From: Candidatus Kaiserbacteria bacterium
Lineage (GTDB): Bacteria > Patescibacteriota > Minisyncoccia > Phycocordibacterales > UBA2100
Assembly (NCBI GenBank): GCA_016217975.1
Contig: JACRFH010000065.1
Location: forward strand, 1 to 35,390
Direction of reading: 5' to 3'
Length of the DNA stretch: 35,390 nucleotides
This document shows positions 22,238 to 30,638 of this stretch, in pieces. Both the position numbers and the translations under genes were made by a program. Each line of letters opens with the position of its first letter. Positions within the stretch are counted from its first letter, which is position 1. The notes under the pieces were generated by a model. It saw only the letters and a program-made list of their open reading frames with translations. It was not told the DNA's origin and did no database searches.

Positions 22238-22266
22238 AAATGGCAAGGTTCAACCTTGCCATTTTT
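22238..22266 (+). terminator. Terminator downstream of the FAD oxidoreductase
   Basis: AATGGCAAGGTT and AACCTTGCCATT, a near copy of the hairpin at 19014, followed by five T. It also faces the 54-residue gene from the other side and can serve both directions. Confidence 0.85.
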
Positions 22267-22431
22267 CTATTCGAAAATAGAAGGGGCAGTTTCCATATGC
22301 TTCATGCAATCTTGAAATTGAAAAGGGAGACACTGATTCGTTGGAAATACTCCAACAACCCAAACATAGGCCGCGAAACAAACCAAAGCGAGCGTGACGA
22401 GAAATAGCGGATTTCTGAATGTGTTCGGCAT
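22267..22431 (-). CDS. 54-residue single-pass membrane peptide
   Basis: MPNTFRNPLFLVTLALVCFA begins a protein with one helix (about 8-29, extended by AYVWVVGVF) and a short exported or cytosolic tail holding two cysteines (NQCLPFQFQDCMKH). The family is unknown. The ATG is 2 nt after the phosphoketolase stop, on the same strand, so it is probably the last gene of that transcript. Its stop codon touches the T-run of the terminator at 22238-22266. Confidence 0.6.
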   Translation of the reverse strand: MPNTFRNPLFLVTLALVCFAAYVWVVGVFPTNQCLPFQFQDCMKHMETAPSIFE

Positions 22432-22433
22432 AA

Positions 22434-24812
22434 TTATTTGATTTTGAGAGTGGCGGGCCAGCGCCAGTTGCGGATTTCGGGCATGTCTTCGCCGTGAACG
22501 ATGACGTATGTGCGATGTTCGGCTAGTTTTTTGTCCATGAGCTTGAGAAGTGCTTTTTCTTTCGTGCCTTTTTTCGGCAAAGAATTAATGACGTACTGCA
22601 CTACGTGGTAGCGATCGATGGAATTCAAGACAGTCATATCAAACGGCGTTGTGGTCGTCCCCTCTTCCTGGTAGCCGTAGACATGCAGGTTTTCATGGTT
22701 GGGGCGACTATAGGTGATGCGGTGGATGAGCGAAGAATATCCGTGGAATACAAATGTGATCGGTTTGTTTTTTGTAAAGAGCTTCTCATATTCTTTGTCG
22801 TCGAGTCCGTGCGGATGATTCTTGCGCGGACGCAGTGTCATGAGATCAACGACATTTACAAAGCGCAGCTTGAGATCAGGTAAGTGTTCTCGAAGAATAG
22901 ACGCGGCGGCAAAGGCTTCTAGCGTTGGCACGTCGCCTGCGCATGCCAAGACCGCATCGGGCTCGCCGCTCGCGGTACTCGCCCACTTTACAATACCGAG
23001 ACCTTTTTTGCAGAGCACGGCAGCTTCGGCAAAAGTAAACCATTCGGGCATCGGATGCTTTCCCGCGACTACGATATTTATCTTGGCTGTACTCTTCATG
23101 CATGCGTCCATGACGGTAAGAAGTGTGTTGGAATCTGGAGGCAGATAGGCGCGCACGATGTCGGCTTTTTTGACGTAGATGTGATCGAGAAAACCGGGAT
23201 CTTGATGCGTAAAGCCGTTATGTCCCTGTCGCCACACGTGCGACGTAATCAGATAATTGAGCGAAGGAATGGGTTTACGCCATTTGATACCACTTGCGAT
23301 GTCGAGCCATTTTGCATGCTGGTTGAACATCGAATTGATGATGTGGACGAACGCTTCGTAGCACGTAAAGAGCCCGTGCCTGCCGGTCAAGATGTAGCCC
23401 TCGAGCCAACCTTCGCATTGATGTTCGCTAAGCACTTCCATGACGCGCCCCTCTCGTGCGGTGCTGTCGTCATCCTTGGTATAGCTGCCGAGCCACTGGC
23501 GATTGGTAACTTCAAAAACCGCGCCGAGGCCATTGGAAACGACTTCGTCCGGCCCAAAGAGACGGAAGTTTTTCATGTTTGACTTGATGACATCGCGCAG
23601 GTAGCGCGCGAACACTCTCGTTGCTCCTTCGCCGGGCTGCCCGTGCTGCGTAACGCGCACCGCATAGCGCTCAAGACTTGGAAGCTTCAAAGGCTTCATC
23701 AGGAGTCCGCCGTTGGCATGTGGATTTGCGCCCATGCGCTGTTTTCCATATGGAGCGAGCGCAGCGATCTCCGGCAACAGCTTCCCATATTTGTCGAACA
23801 ACTCTTCGGGGCGATAAGATCGCAGCCAATCCTCAAACTCCGCAAGATGCTTACTGTTGATCTTGAGGTCGGCATAGATGACCTGATGCGAGCGGTGTGT
23901 GCCGGTGTTGCGCCTGCCGTCTATCTTTTTCGGACCTGTCCAGCCTTTGGGCGTCTTCAGAATGATCATCGGCCAGCGCGGACGCGTCGTGACCCCCCGT
24001 GTGCGCGCATCTTTTTGAATACGACGGATTTCTTCAGTCGCGATATCGAGAGCTTGCGCCATCAGGCCGTGCATGAGCATTGGATCACTCCCTTCGACGA
24101 TACGGGGCTCGTAACCGTACCCGCGGAAAAGTTCCTCAAGCTCCTTGCGTGTGATACTCGAGAAAATCGTGGGATTCGCTATTTTGTGACCGTTCAAATG
24201 TAGTATCGGCAAAACCGCGCCGTCGTTTTTTGGATTCAGGAATTTATTGGAATGCCACGCGGTCGCAAGCGGGCCGGTCTCCGCTTCTCCATCCCCCACG
24301 ACGCATGCAGCGACGAGATCGGGATTGTCGAACACCGCGCCGTATGCGTGACTTAGTGAATAACCAAGCTCGCCGCCTTCGTGGATAGATCCCGGGCACT
24401 CCGGCGTCACGTGGCTCCCTACGCCGCCCGGATACGAAAACTGCTTGAAGAGCTTGCGCATGCCGCGCTCGTCCCTGCTGATTTCTGGATATGCCTCGGT
24501 ATAAGTTCCTTCGAGATAGGTGTTGGCAAGCAAGGCCGGCCCGCCATGCCCGGGGCCGGATATATAGAACATATCGAGGCCGTATTTTTTTATGATTCTA
24601 TTAAGGTGTACATAGATAAAATTCTGGCCCGGGCTAGTCCCCCAGTGGCCCATGAGAAGCGGCTTAATATCGCTTGAAGTAAGCGGACGCTTCAGAAGCG
24701 GATTATCGAACAAATAGATCTGCCCGATAGCAAGATAATTCGCCGCACGAAAATACGCGTCCATCTTTGCGACCTCGCTTTCCGGCAAATACTTTTGCTT
24801 TGGCACGGCCAT
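22434..24812 (-). CDS. xfp: Phosphoketolase (xylulose 5-phosphate / fructose 6-phosphate)
   Basis: Thiamine-diphosphate enzyme that splits xylulose 5-phosphate (or fructose 6-phosphate) with phosphate to acetyl phosphate and a shorter sugar phosphate. The 792 residues match the usual 790-830. Motifs include [18 protein letters not shown] (about 61-78), [39 protein letters not shown] and the TPP site [19 protein letters not shown] (about 178-196). The start [10 protein letters not shown] is placed 6 nt after TATATT with TTGGGC 17 nt further up; the longer frame upstream would enter the divergent gene. Pta, encoded 0.9 kb away on the same strand, would use the acetyl phosphate. Substrate preference is not predictable here. 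Confidence 0.97.
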   Translation of the reverse strand: MAVPKQKYLPESEVAKMDAYFRAANYLAIGQIYLFDNPLLKRPLTSSDIKPLLMGHWGTSPGQNFIYVHLNRIIKKYGLDMFYISGPGHGGPALLANTYLEGTYTEAYPEISRDERGMRKLFKQFSYPGGVGSHVTPECPGSIHEGGELGYSLSHAYGAVFDNPDLVAACVVGDGEAETGPLATAWHSNKFLNPKNDGAVLPILHLNGHKIANPTIFSSITRKELEELFRGYGYEPRIVEGSDPMLMHGLMAQALDIATEEIRRIQKDARTRGVTTRPRWPMIILKTPKGWTGPKKIDGRRNTGTHRSHQVIYADLKINSKHLAEFEDWLRSYRPEELFDKYGKLLPEIAALAPYGKQRMGANPHANGGLLMKPLKLPSLERYAVRVTQHGQPGEGATRVFARYLRDVIKSNMKNFRLFGPDEVVSNGLGAVFEVTNRQWLGSYTKDDDSTAREGRVMEVLSEHQCEGWLEGYILTGRHGLFTCYEAFVHIINSMFNQHAKWLDIASGIKWRKPIPSLNYLITSHVWRQGHNGFTHQDPGFLDHIYVKKADIVRAYLPPDSNTLLTVMDACMKSTAKINIVVAGKHPMPEWFTFAEAAVLCKKGLGIVKWASTASGEPDAVLACAGDVPTLEAFAAASILREHLPDLKLRFVNVVDLMTLRPRKNHPHGLDDKEYEKLFTKNKPITFVFHGYSSLIHRITYSRPNHENLHVYGYQEEGTTTTPFDMTVLNSIDRYHVVQYVINSLPKKGTKEKALLKLMDKKLAEHRTYVIVHGEDMPEIRNWRWPATLKIK

Positions 24813-24818
24813 AAAGGC

Positions 24819-24847
24819 AATATACACTGTCGTGCAAATCCGCCCAA
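24819..24847 (-). promoter_or_regulatory. Promoter of phosphoketolase
   Basis: The minus strand reads TTGGGC, 17 nt, TATATT, 6 nt, ATG. It lies head to head with the acetyltransferase promoter, and the two starts are 62 nt apart, so RNA polymerase binding at one may affect the other. Confidence 0.65.
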
Positions 24848-24859
24848 ATTGCACCAAAA

Positions 24860-24868
24860 TGCTATAGT
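24860..24868 (+). promoter_or_regulatory. Extended -10 of the acetyltransferase gene
   Basis: TGC then TATAGT, 6 nt before the ATG. No good -35 is found, which fits an extended -10 promoter. Confidence 0.5.
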
Positions 24869-24874
24869 GCCGCC

Positions 24875-25492
24875 ATGGAGATACATACCGACAAGGTAGC
24901 GTTCCCCGCGCAGGTACCAACTCCGCTCTATGAGGCAAAGCTCATCGGGACGGCAGAGAATAAGGGCGAACAATTTGATATCTTTCTCGGTCTCGACAAA
25001 TCTATGGTTGAGAAATTAAAAAAACTCTCGCTCGATCCGAATGATCCGGAATTAGATGCAAATACGTCCGATAGAAAACGATTCGGCGAAGGATCGTACG
25101 AGGAGTGGTATGCAAAAAAGCGCGTCCCTTTCGCGCTCGTACATAAAACAACTGGGCAGCTCGCGGCTCTCACATGGTTTGGTCCGAAACCTCTGGGCCG
25201 CAAGTCTCTAAAATACCTCTCGAAAGAAGATCAAGAAAAAGAATCTGCGCAAACCGAGGATACTTGGCATCTTATTTCATATCGTTCGTACCCACCATTC
25301 CGAGGCACTGGAATAATGAAAGATTTCCTGCGCACAACAATGGAAACGTACCTGCATTATTTTCCCAATGCGCGACTATGGGCTGGAAGTAGCAGAAGTA
25401 ATCCCGCGTCGATCGCGCTCTCCGAAAGACTCGGCCTTACGATCGACGAATCCGCCTCCGACCCCGAATGGGTCGCGATGGTCAAAAAATAA
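24875..25492 (+). CDS. GNAT-family N-acetyltransferase
   Basis: 205 residues. The second half shows the GNAT fold: [18 protein letters not shown] (about 89-106), the long insertion with Lys/Glu, then [26 protein letters not shown] (about 142-167), whose FRGTGI is the acetyl-CoA pyrophosphate loop, and [13 protein letters not shown] (about 179-191). The first 60 residues are not typical. The substrate is unknown; an aminoglycoside or protein amine cannot be told apart. It is divergent from phosphoketolase and convergent with a 39-residue gene, its stop being 4 nt from the other stop. Confidence 0.8.
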   Translation: MEIHTDKVAFPAQVPTPLYEAKLIGTAENKGEQFDIFLGLDKSMVEKLKKLSLDPNDPELDANTSDRKRFGEGSYEEWYAKKRVPFALVHKTTGQLAALTWFGPKPLGRKSLKYLSKEDQEKESAQTEDTWHLISYRSYPPFRGTGIMKDFLRTTMETYLHYFPNARLWAGSSRSNPASIALSERLGLTIDESASDPEWVAMVKK

Positions 25493-25496
25493 TCGG

Positions 25497-25616
25497 CTAC
25501 CGATCTTCTCGCAGGCGCTTACGAAGACGTTCTACCATCTCATCAACCATTTGATTTGTGAGAACACGCATCTCTTGTGAAGAATATCCTTCTTTTTCCC
25601 TATCAATTTTTTTCAT
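25497..25616 (-). CDS. 39-residue charged helical peptide
   Basis: MKKIDREKEGYSSQEMRVLT then NQMVDEMVERLRKRLREDR: mostly one amphipathic helix with alternating charge, probably a coiled coil. The family is unknown. It would be ignored by size, but a perfect TTGACA, 16 nt, TACGAT, 6 nt, ATG precedes it, the strongest -35 in the window, so it is likely expressed. Confidence 0.55.
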   Translation of the reverse strand: MKKIDREKEGYSSQEMRVLTNQMVDEMVERLRKRLREDR

Positions 25617-25622
25617 ACACCG

Positions 25623-25650
25623 ATCGTACGCGCCGAGAGAATATTGTCAA
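25623..25650 (-). promoter_or_regulatory. Promoter of the 39-residue gene
   Basis: The minus strand reads TTGACA, 16 nt, TACGAT, ending 6 nt before the ATG. TACGAT at the same distance also precedes the gene ending at 29454. Confidence 0.6.
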
Positions 25651-25671
25651 CGCGATTTCTTCATCAAAATC

Positions 25672-26682
25672 TCACTTTTTCCTGTCTTTTTTCGCCTGCG
25701 CAGCTGCGATAAGCGCGCTATGAACTATGTCTTCGACGCTCGCACCTCTTGAAAGATCGTTGATAGGCTTCGCAAATCCTTGGCCGATTGGACCGATGGC
25801 TTTGGCGCCCGGCACAAGTCGCTCAACCAGCTTGTACGCGATATTGCCAGCATCAAGTGATGGAAAGACGAGTACGTTGGCTTTGCCGTGCCCGATGGCG
25901 CTCTTTTTGCCTACTTTCCGCTGCGAAATCGCTTCTATAAGCGCCGCATCGGCTTGAAGTTCGTCTTCTATTTTGATATCGGGGCGCTTCGCTCTCACAA
26001 TCGCACCCGCTTCGCGTACAAGCGGGACTGAAACGCCGTTGTCTCCGCCTGAACCTTTTGTGCTATATGAAAGGAGCGCGACACGCGGCTCATCGCCTAC
26101 CACAAAAACTCGCGCGTCAGCCGCAGCAATTGCAATATCGGCGAGTTGCTCTGCGGTCGGATGCTTCACAACTCCGCAATCGGCAAATGTCAGCACCTCT
26201 TCTTTTTCTCCACCACGAAACGGCGGCACTACCATATAGAACGAGCTTGATATCGTCTCGACGCCTTCTTGTTTCCCTACCACACGCAGTCCTGCACGAA
26301 TAACTTCAGAAGTTGTCTTTATTTTCCCCGCGACGAGACCATCGGCTTCACCGATCTTGAGAAGATACATGCCATAGACGAGTGGGTCATCCGCGAGCTC
26401 TTTCGCTTCAGTGGGAGACATGTTGCCATTGCCTCCGCTAAGAAGCATATGTTCAAGCGTCTTCGCATGATCAGGATCAATGGTGACCTGCGTCAATCCT
26501 CCGAGAGTCATCGCCGCCGTATCTTCGCCAGGATGACGTACCACCATGATTGGCTTCGCGAGTCTCATCTCTCGTAGATGCTGCGCTGCCGCAATCACTG
26601 CGGGATCTGTTTCAACAAATAGTATCCGCTCTTGACCGCCTTCTGTGGCTCGCGCACGCAAGCTGGAAACAAATTCGCTCAT
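25672..26682 (-). CDS. pta: Phosphate acetyltransferase
   Basis: Interconverts acetyl phosphate and acetyl-CoA. The 336-residue protein from MSEFVSSLRA has the short Pta length (about 320-340). Motifs: DDPLVYGMYLLKIGEADGLVAG (about 97-118), the CoA/phosphate region LSYSTKGSGG (about 206-215), the central ELQADAALI stretch, and the final PIGQGFAKPINDLSRGASVEDI (about 297-318). I placed the start at 26682, 7 nt after TACTAT with TTGCTC 17 nt further up. The longer upstream frame would run through the divergent nuclease gene. With phosphoketolase nearby it gives a path from pentose phosphate to acetyl-CoA. No acetate kinase is in the window. Confidence 0.95.
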   Translation of the reverse strand: MSEFVSSLRARATEGGQERILFVETDPAVIAAAQHLREMRLAKPIMVVRHPGEDTAAMTLGGLTQVTIDPDHAKTLEHMLLSGGNGNMSPTEAKELADDPLVYGMYLLKIGEADGLVAGKIKTTSEVIRAGLRVVGKQEGVETISSSFYMVVPPFRGGEKEEVLTFADCGVVKHPTAEQLADIAIAAADARVFVVGDEPRVALLSYSTKGSGGDNGVSVPLVREAGAIVRAKRPDIKIEDELQADAALIEAISQRKVGKKSAIGHGKANVLVFPSLDAGNIAYKLVERLVPGAKAIGPIGQGFAKPINDLSRGASVEDIVHSALIAAAQAKKDRKK

Positions 26683-26689
26683 AAAGCGA

Positions 26690-26718
26690 ATAGTAGCGCA
26701 TGGGTTGCGGCCGAGCAA
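26690..26718 (-). promoter_or_regulatory. Promoter of pta
   Basis: The minus strand reads TTGCTC, 17 nt, TACTAT, 7 nt, ATG. It overlaps the nuclease promoter on the other strand (26705-26733), so the two starts are probably alternative. Confidence 0.6.
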
Positions 26719-26733
26719 TGTACACTGTATTTC
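26705..26733 (+). promoter_or_regulatory. Promoter of the secreted nuclease
   Basis: TTGCGG, 17 nt, TATTTC, 5 nt, ATG. The -10 is weak (TATTTC), but the spacing matches the other leaderless genes and favours the MMRRL start. Confidence 0.4.
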
Positions 26734-26738
26734 AACGT

Positions 26739-27296
26739 ATGATGCGAAGACTCGTTGCGACGGCCATACTTTTGGCAACCATCGCGTTTGTTGTGATCGG
26801 TGCGAGCGCGCCGCCGGAGAAAGCAGCCGCGCCCGCCGCGGCGGGCGCGGCTCTTCCCGCGCAGACACAACCGGGCGCAACACTGTATCCTGTCGCGAGG
26901 GTAGTCGATGGCGACACAATCGTCGTCTATATGAATGGCAAGAATGTAAAAGTCCGCCTCATCGGCCTCGACACGCCAGAAATCGTCGATCCTCGCAAGC
27001 CTGTACAGTGTTTTGCAAAAGAAGCTTCCGACAAAGCCAAAGAGATGCTTACAGGAAAAAGCGTCCGGCTTGAGCAAGACCCGACACAAGATACGTACGA
27101 TAAATATGGACGGCTTCTCGCGTATGTATTTCTGCCAGACGGCACGAATTTTGAGAAATATATGATCGCAGAAGGTTACGGCCACGAATACGCCTATCGA
27201 ATTCCCCACAAGTACCAAGCCGAATTCGAAGCAGCAGAGAAACAAGCGCTCGAAACAAAGAAAGGCTTGTGGGCCGACGGTGTTTGCGCGCCTTAA
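26739..27296 (+). CDS. Secreted thermonuclease-like (SNase) protein
   Basis: 185 residues: a signal peptide or anchor (about 1-25), an Ala/Pro linker encoded by a perfect 28-bp palindrome, then a staphylococcal-nuclease domain (about 50-180). Catalytic positions are present: VDGDTIVV with the calcium aspartate, VRLIGLDTPEIV with Arg and Glu, and DKYGRLLAYVF with the second Arg. The ending EAAEKQALETKKGLWADGVC is typical. Such enzymes cut DNA and RNA to give 3'-phosphates. In a small host-dependent bacterium it could feed nucleotide salvage, which is inferred. The start MMRRL is supported by the promoter spacing and by the signal sequence. Confidence 0.92.
   Translation: MMRRLVATAILLATIAFVVIGASAPPEKAAAPAAAGAALPAQTQPGATLYPVARVVDGDTIVVYMNGKNVKVRLIGLDTPEIVDPRKPVQCFAKEASDKAKEMLTGKSVRLEQDPTQDTYDKYGRLLAYVFLPDGTNFEKYMIAEGYGHEYAYRIPHKYQAEFEAAEKQALETKKGLWADGVCAP
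26825..26852 (+). repeat. Perfect 28-bp palindrome inside the nuclease gene
   Basis: AGCCGCGCCCGCCG is followed directly by its exact complement CGGCGGGCGCGGCT. It encodes an Ala-rich stretch in the linker between signal peptide and nuclease domain, where sequence is free to vary. Confidence 0.7.
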
Positions 27297-27333
27297 AGTC
27301 CCCAGTACCCAACTAATGAGTGTTTTTGCACGA

Positions 27334-27339
27334 TATACT
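27334..27339 (+). promoter_or_regulatory. -10 of the M15-like peptidase gene
   Basis: TATACT, 7 nt before the ATG at 27347. A GTG 27 nt upstream in frame would place the promoter inside the coding region. Confidence 0.5.
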
Positions 27340-27346
27340 TAGGCGG

Positions 27347-28822
27347 ATGTTCATATCCGTCCGGCGAACATTTCTCTGCGCGTTGTGGATGTGTTCGTTC
27401 ATTGTTTTCTTCCTATTACCGATCCTCCATGCGCAGGCTGCTGACAGCTGTTATCCCGCTCCTCCCGCGGGATCGGAGGCATACAACCATCTTATTCAGG
27501 TGGGATTTAAACCGGCAACATCGAACGGCAAGCCTATGTTATGCGGCCCGGATAATCCGGTTCCGAGAGATCCAAATTCTACGGCATGTCCGCCAGGATT
27601 TCACGCGGCGAAAGCTAATGAAGTGCCCGGGGTCGCAGCTGGAAGGTGCACCGACGACAAAGTAGCGCCTGGTGCCAATCTGAACGGTGGATGCGATACC
27701 AATCCTTTCCCCGAACTAGAGAAATACAACAAAGGTGCACAGCTCACTCCACAAGGGGGCGACGCCGGTAGCAAAGAACTCCGCCAGGGCATTAATCCGG
27801 TGCTTGCATGTCGCCTTGTGAAATTCTTCGATTTCGCGCTTAAGGAGAAAAGCTGCAAGTTCACGATTACAAGCGGATACCGAAGCGCGCAACACCAACA
27901 AAGAGCTTGTCAGGCCATATGCGGCAAGGATAGTTGCTCGATACGCAACGGTGATAAAGGTGATTGTGCGCCACCAGGAGCATCATGTCACCAGTACGGT
28001 CTTGCCATAGACACAACTGCACCGTGCCTTTCGTGGGCACAATCGTATCTCGGGATCGGTAGCCCTGCTTCGGGCGCACAAGAATACAAAATATTCTTCC
28101 CTATCGGGAGCGACAAGGTTCATATCCAATGCATCGAAAATAGACAAGGAAGCTGCAGGAACGTGCAGCAAGGCTGCGACGGCACTGGTGGCAACATCAC
28201 TCCTGATATGAATTTCACACCAGGAGCAAATACTGCTGTACAATCTCCAATGTCCCAAATCGGCCAAGCGCTTCGCAATTATCTGAATCCGCAGCCGCAG
28301 CAGCCAGCGCCAGTTGTGCCTTCGACACCCGCTGCTGTATGTATCCAATACACGCCGGTCTCGGTGCCATCAGCTGATCCTTGCACCTACTATGTACCAC
28401 CGAGCGTCGCAAGCAGTACGAATGCAACGAGTACAAATATAAATATCAACAACAGCACGTCGAGTGCGATCTCGGATCTCATCAACGCGATAGCGAATCC
28501 TCCGAGTGCAACGACAACCGCGACCGGCACGCCCATTACTCTGAATACTGATTTGAGAAACGGCGTATCGCTTACTCCCCGTCAGAATACTGTCGTGGAA
28601 AATCCAACCTATACACTCGGGACGAGTAGTTCACAGACCTTCACGTCGCAAGACTTGAGCCAAACCCGACCGCCCCCGAATTACGGGACATACGGAGCAA
28701 ACGCTACGTGGCAAAAGCTTGAGCAACTGAAACAATTACTCCTCAAGGCACTCGCGTATCTCCGACCATTTGGCGGGCCTCTGCGTGTACCGAATTCCAC
28801 GACCGTCTTCAAGGTAGATTAG
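27347..28822 (+). CDS. Secreted cysteine-rich protein with M15/VanY-like peptidase domain
   Basis: 491 residues with a signal peptide (about 1-31, cut near HAQAA). Residues about 165-265 fit a D-Ala-D-Ala carboxypeptidase of the M15 type: TSGYRSAQHQQRAC, then the zinc motif SCHQYGLAID (His and Asp), and the second His in DKVHIQC. The many cysteines suggest disulfides outside the membrane. The C-terminal 200 residues are a Ser/Thr/Asn/Pro linker ending in a helix KLEQLKQLLLKALAYLRPFGG. It may trim peptidoglycan. The start at 27347 follows TATACT by 7 nt. Confidence 0.75.
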   Translation: MFISVRRTFLCALWMCSFIVFFLLPILHAQAADSCYPAPPAGSEAYNHLIQVGFKPATSNGKPMLCGPDNPVPRDPNSTACPPGFHAAKANEVPGVAAGRCTDDKVAPGANLNGGCDTNPFPELEKYNKGAQLTPQGGDAGSKELRQGINPVLACRLVKFFDFALKEKSCKFTITSGYRSAQHQQRACQAICGKDSCSIRNGDKGDCAPPGASCHQYGLAIDTTAPCLSWAQSYLGIGSPASGAQEYKIFFPIGSDKVHIQCIENRQGSCRNVQQGCDGTGGNITPDMNFTPGANTAVQSPMSQIGQALRNYLNPQPQQPAPVVPSTPAAVCIQYTPVSVPSADPCTYYVPPSVASSTNATSTNININNSTSSAISDLINAIANPPSATTTATGTPITLNTDLRNGVSLTPRQNTVVENPTYTLGTSSSQTFTSQDLSQTRPPPNYGTYGANATWQKLEQLKQLLLKALAYLRPFGGPLRVPNSTTVFKVD

Positions 28823-28859
28823 CTCCCACGTTGTGTGCATGGTATAGTGGGATTTACAG

Positions 28860-29462
28860 ATGGGATTCACTAAATACACGACTCAGGCGGAAAAACAAAA
28901 CGTCCGCATGAACGAGAATATACGCGTGCCCGAAGTGCGCGTCTTGGGACCCGAAGGAGAGAATTTCGGCATCCTCGCGCTGCGCGATGCACTCGCAAAA
29001 GCGCGCGAACTCGGATACGACTTGATTGAAGTTTCTCCCAATGCGCAGCCGCCAGTGTGCAAAATTACCGACTACGGAAAATTTAAATATGAGCAAAAGA
29101 AAAAAGACAAGCAAGTAAAATCGCGCGCGCATGTGACCGAGACAAAAGAGGCGCAGGTCAAGATCGGCACATCGGAGAATGACATGCGCATCAAGGCCGA
29201 TAAGATCGGTGCATGGCTGCGTGAGGGCCACCGCGTGAAAATCGACCTCTTTCTCTGGGGTCGTTACAAATACATGGAATTCAACTTCTTGAAAGAGCGC
29301 TTGGAGCGATTCATGGCCTACATCCCCGAGGCCTACAAAATCGCCGACGAGATCAGGAAGAGCCCCAAAGGCCTTTCAATTGCCATCGAGCGTGATGGCT
29401 CAAAGAAACCGCCTCGCCCTGCGCAGACCAAACCCTCGGAAACTCACGAGTCTCTATCGTGA
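28860..29462 (+). CDS. infC: Translation initiation factor IF-3
   Basis: IF-3 binds the 30S subunit and checks start-codon choice. The 200 residues include the N-domain (NENIRVPEVRVLGPEGENFG, about 19-38; LGYDLIEVSPNAQPPVCKITDYGKFKYE, about 51-80) and the C-domain (HVTETKEAQVKIGTSENDM, KADKIGAWLREGHRVKI). It has a 15-residue N-terminal extension and a Pro/Lys C-terminal tail. An extended -10 (TGGTATAGT) ends 11 nt before the ATG. The last 9 nt overlap the convergent gene at 29454. The usual rpmI partner lies 1 kb away. In a leaderless-rich genome IF-3 function is of interest, since it discriminates against leaderless mRNAs in E. coli. Confidence 0.95.
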   Translation: MGFTKYTTQAEKQNVRMNENIRVPEVRVLGPEGENFGILALRDALAKARELGYDLIEVSPNAQPPVCKITDYGKFKYEQKKKDKQVKSRAHVTETKEAQVKIGTSENDMRIKADKIGAWLREGHRVKIDLFLWGRYKYMEFNFLKERLERFMAYIPEAYKIADEIRKSPKGLSIAIERDGSKKPPRPAQTKPSETHESLS

Positions 29463-30155
29463 CACCTTAGCTGTAAATCTAACTCCGCCTTGTTTGTTTC
29501 TGACCCCCCATGAATATACCCGTCCGATTTTGTTGCCGTAAACGTCATCATTTCTGTTGCCGCTAAAAGGAGACATCTCCGTGCCGTTAAATGAGGCGCC
29601 TGGGCGCGGAACGAATATCACATATCGAGTTGCAACGCTATTTAGGAATTGCGCCCATAAGACCGCAACCTTGTATTGCTGTTCCTGGTCATACTTCAAT
29701 GCTCGAGACAAATCGTAAAGATTGTCGCCGAGCTTTTCTACCGCCTCTTGCAGAAAAAACTCATCGTTTGATCCAGGTTTGAATTCAGCTTGAGACAACT
29801 TCTCTATATTGCGCATACCAGCTGATATATCTGAAACAGATTTTTGGATGTTCGCGTCCTTTGCTCGCATCTGTTCTGTTCGAGTGAAGAAATCCGCAAT
29901 TGGTTCATAGGACTTTTTATTCGCGGGATCAGCTATCGCCGTGCGGATAAACTGATCCAACGGCGGAGAAATATACAGACCGGTGCTTGATTCGGAAATC
30001 GTTGTAGCCTGCGGCATCTGTTGGCTTCTACGAACAAAAGCAGTGCCCACTTTAGCCTCAAAAGCTGCAACCTGATCTGGCGGCATCTGTTTGAGTAGTT
30101 GGTCTAACTGGTTGAGAAACTGCTCTTCAGGACTCTTGGGTGTTTCTACTGTCAT
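29454..30155 (-). CDS. Hypothetical soluble protein inserted in the infC-rpmI region
   Basis: 233 residues, no signal peptide, no family recognised. Composition is Gln/Asn/Asp-rich with several helices (EQFLNQLDQLLKQMPPDQVAAFEAKVG; NDEFFLQEAVEKLGDNLYDLSRALKYDQEQQYKVAVLWAQFLN) and a Gly/Asn/Arg-rich end that looks beta-stranded. The DNA looks more AT-rich than infC and rplT. TACGAT lies 6 nt before the ATG, with a TGA extension, so it has its own leaderless promoter. It is on the opposite strand and splits the classical infC-rpmI-rplT order, as a later insertion would. Confidence 0.7.
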   Translation of the reverse strand: MTVETPKSPEEQFLNQLDQLLKQMPPDQVAAFEAKVGTAFVRRSQQMPQATTISESSTGLYISPPLDQFIRTAIADPANKKSYEPIADFFTRTEQMRAKDANIQKSVSDISAGMRNIEKLSQAEFKPGSNDEFFLQEAVEKLGDNLYDLSRALKYDQEQQYKVAVLWAQFLNSVATRYVIFVPRPGASFNGTEMSPFSGNRNDDVYGNKIGRVYSWGVRNKQGGVRFTAKVSR

Positions 30156-30227
30156 GGCGATATCGTATCACGGGAGTCATTGAGAACAGCTTGCGCTCGG
30201 GATAAGTATCTTGCACACTATATACAT

Positions 30228-30395
30228 ATGAAGGCTAAAAACACGACCAAAACACATAAGCGGATCAGGGATATCGACGACATCACTAGGCTGGCTGCGT
30301 ATTCCAAGACCTTCGATTTCCTTGCCGATGAAGCTGAATTATATTCGAACAAAGATCTGAAGCGCCGATATACGTATGGACGGAAGCTGGCGTAA
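30228..30395 (+). CDS. Small basic protein upstream of rpmI
   Basis: 55 residues from MKAKNTTKTHKRI: a basic start and an acidic middle (DIDDITRLAAYSKTFDFLADEAEL), then a basic end (NKDLKRRYTYGRKLA). No family is known to me. The ATG follows the AT-rich CACTATATACAT directly. An earlier ATG at 30180 is in frame but lies before this promoter-like sequence. The gene ends 57 nt before rpmI. Confidence 0.5.
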   Translation: MKAKNTTKTHKRIRDIDDITRLAAYSKTFDFLADEAELYSNKDLKRRYTYGRKLA

Positions 30396-30410
30396 TGTAG
30401 AGAGTTGATG

Positions 30411-30438
30411 TATAGTGCCCTCGGCCCGAAAAGGGCCG
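30411..30438 (+). promoter_or_regulatory. Promoter and leader hairpin of rpmI-rplT
   Basis: TATAGT (30411-30416) is followed by a perfect hairpin CGGCCC-GAAAA-GGGCCG (30422-30438) and TTTAGCTTG, then the rpmI ATG at 30453. Unlike most genes here, this transcript has a structured leader, which may serve L20 autoregulation or attenuation as in other bacteria. Confidence 0.5.
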
Positions 30439-30452
30439 TTTAGCTTGAAAAT

Positions 30453-30635
30453 ATGAAGACCAACAAATCCTACACGAAGCGCCTGCGCGTCACCAAAAAC
30501 GGGAAAATCGTTGCCCGTACCCCTGGCCACAACCACTTCAACGCCAAGGAATCGGGCTCGGGTCGCATGCGCCGCCGACGCTCGTGGATCGTGAAGATGT
30601 CGGCAAGCGATCGTAGCCGTTTTCTTCCTAACTAA
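30453..30635 (+). CDS. rpmI: Large ribosomal subunit protein bL35
   Basis: 60 residues with the bL35 pattern: KTNKSYTKRLRVTKNGKIVARTPGHNHFNAKES and a basic end. It usually has 62-66 residues and the fold KxHxxxxKRFKxTxxGKxxRxxxxxxH. Some consensus positions are replaced. It is followed by rplT after 3 nt, the usual order, so one transcript is expected. A leader hairpin lies upstream. Confidence 0.9.
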   Translation: MKTNKSYTKRLRVTKNGKIVARTPGHNHFNAKESGSGRMRRRRSWIVKMSASDRSRFLPN

Positions 30636-30638
30636 CAT

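Noticed and set aside
19014-22266. Two near-identical terminators (19014, 22238) as a mobile repeat
   Set aside because: Both are at gene ends with T-runs and fit ordinary bidirectional terminators; shared sequence alone does not show movement.
24813-24938. A 42-codon N-terminal extension of phosphoketolase
   Set aside because: It would run over the xfp promoter and into the divergent acetyltransferase gene; the family start MAVPKQKYL is 6 nt after a -10 box.
26683-26919. A 79-codon extension of pta
   Set aside because: It is antisense to the nuclease signal and linker region and has no family similarity; promoter and homology both support the start at 26682.
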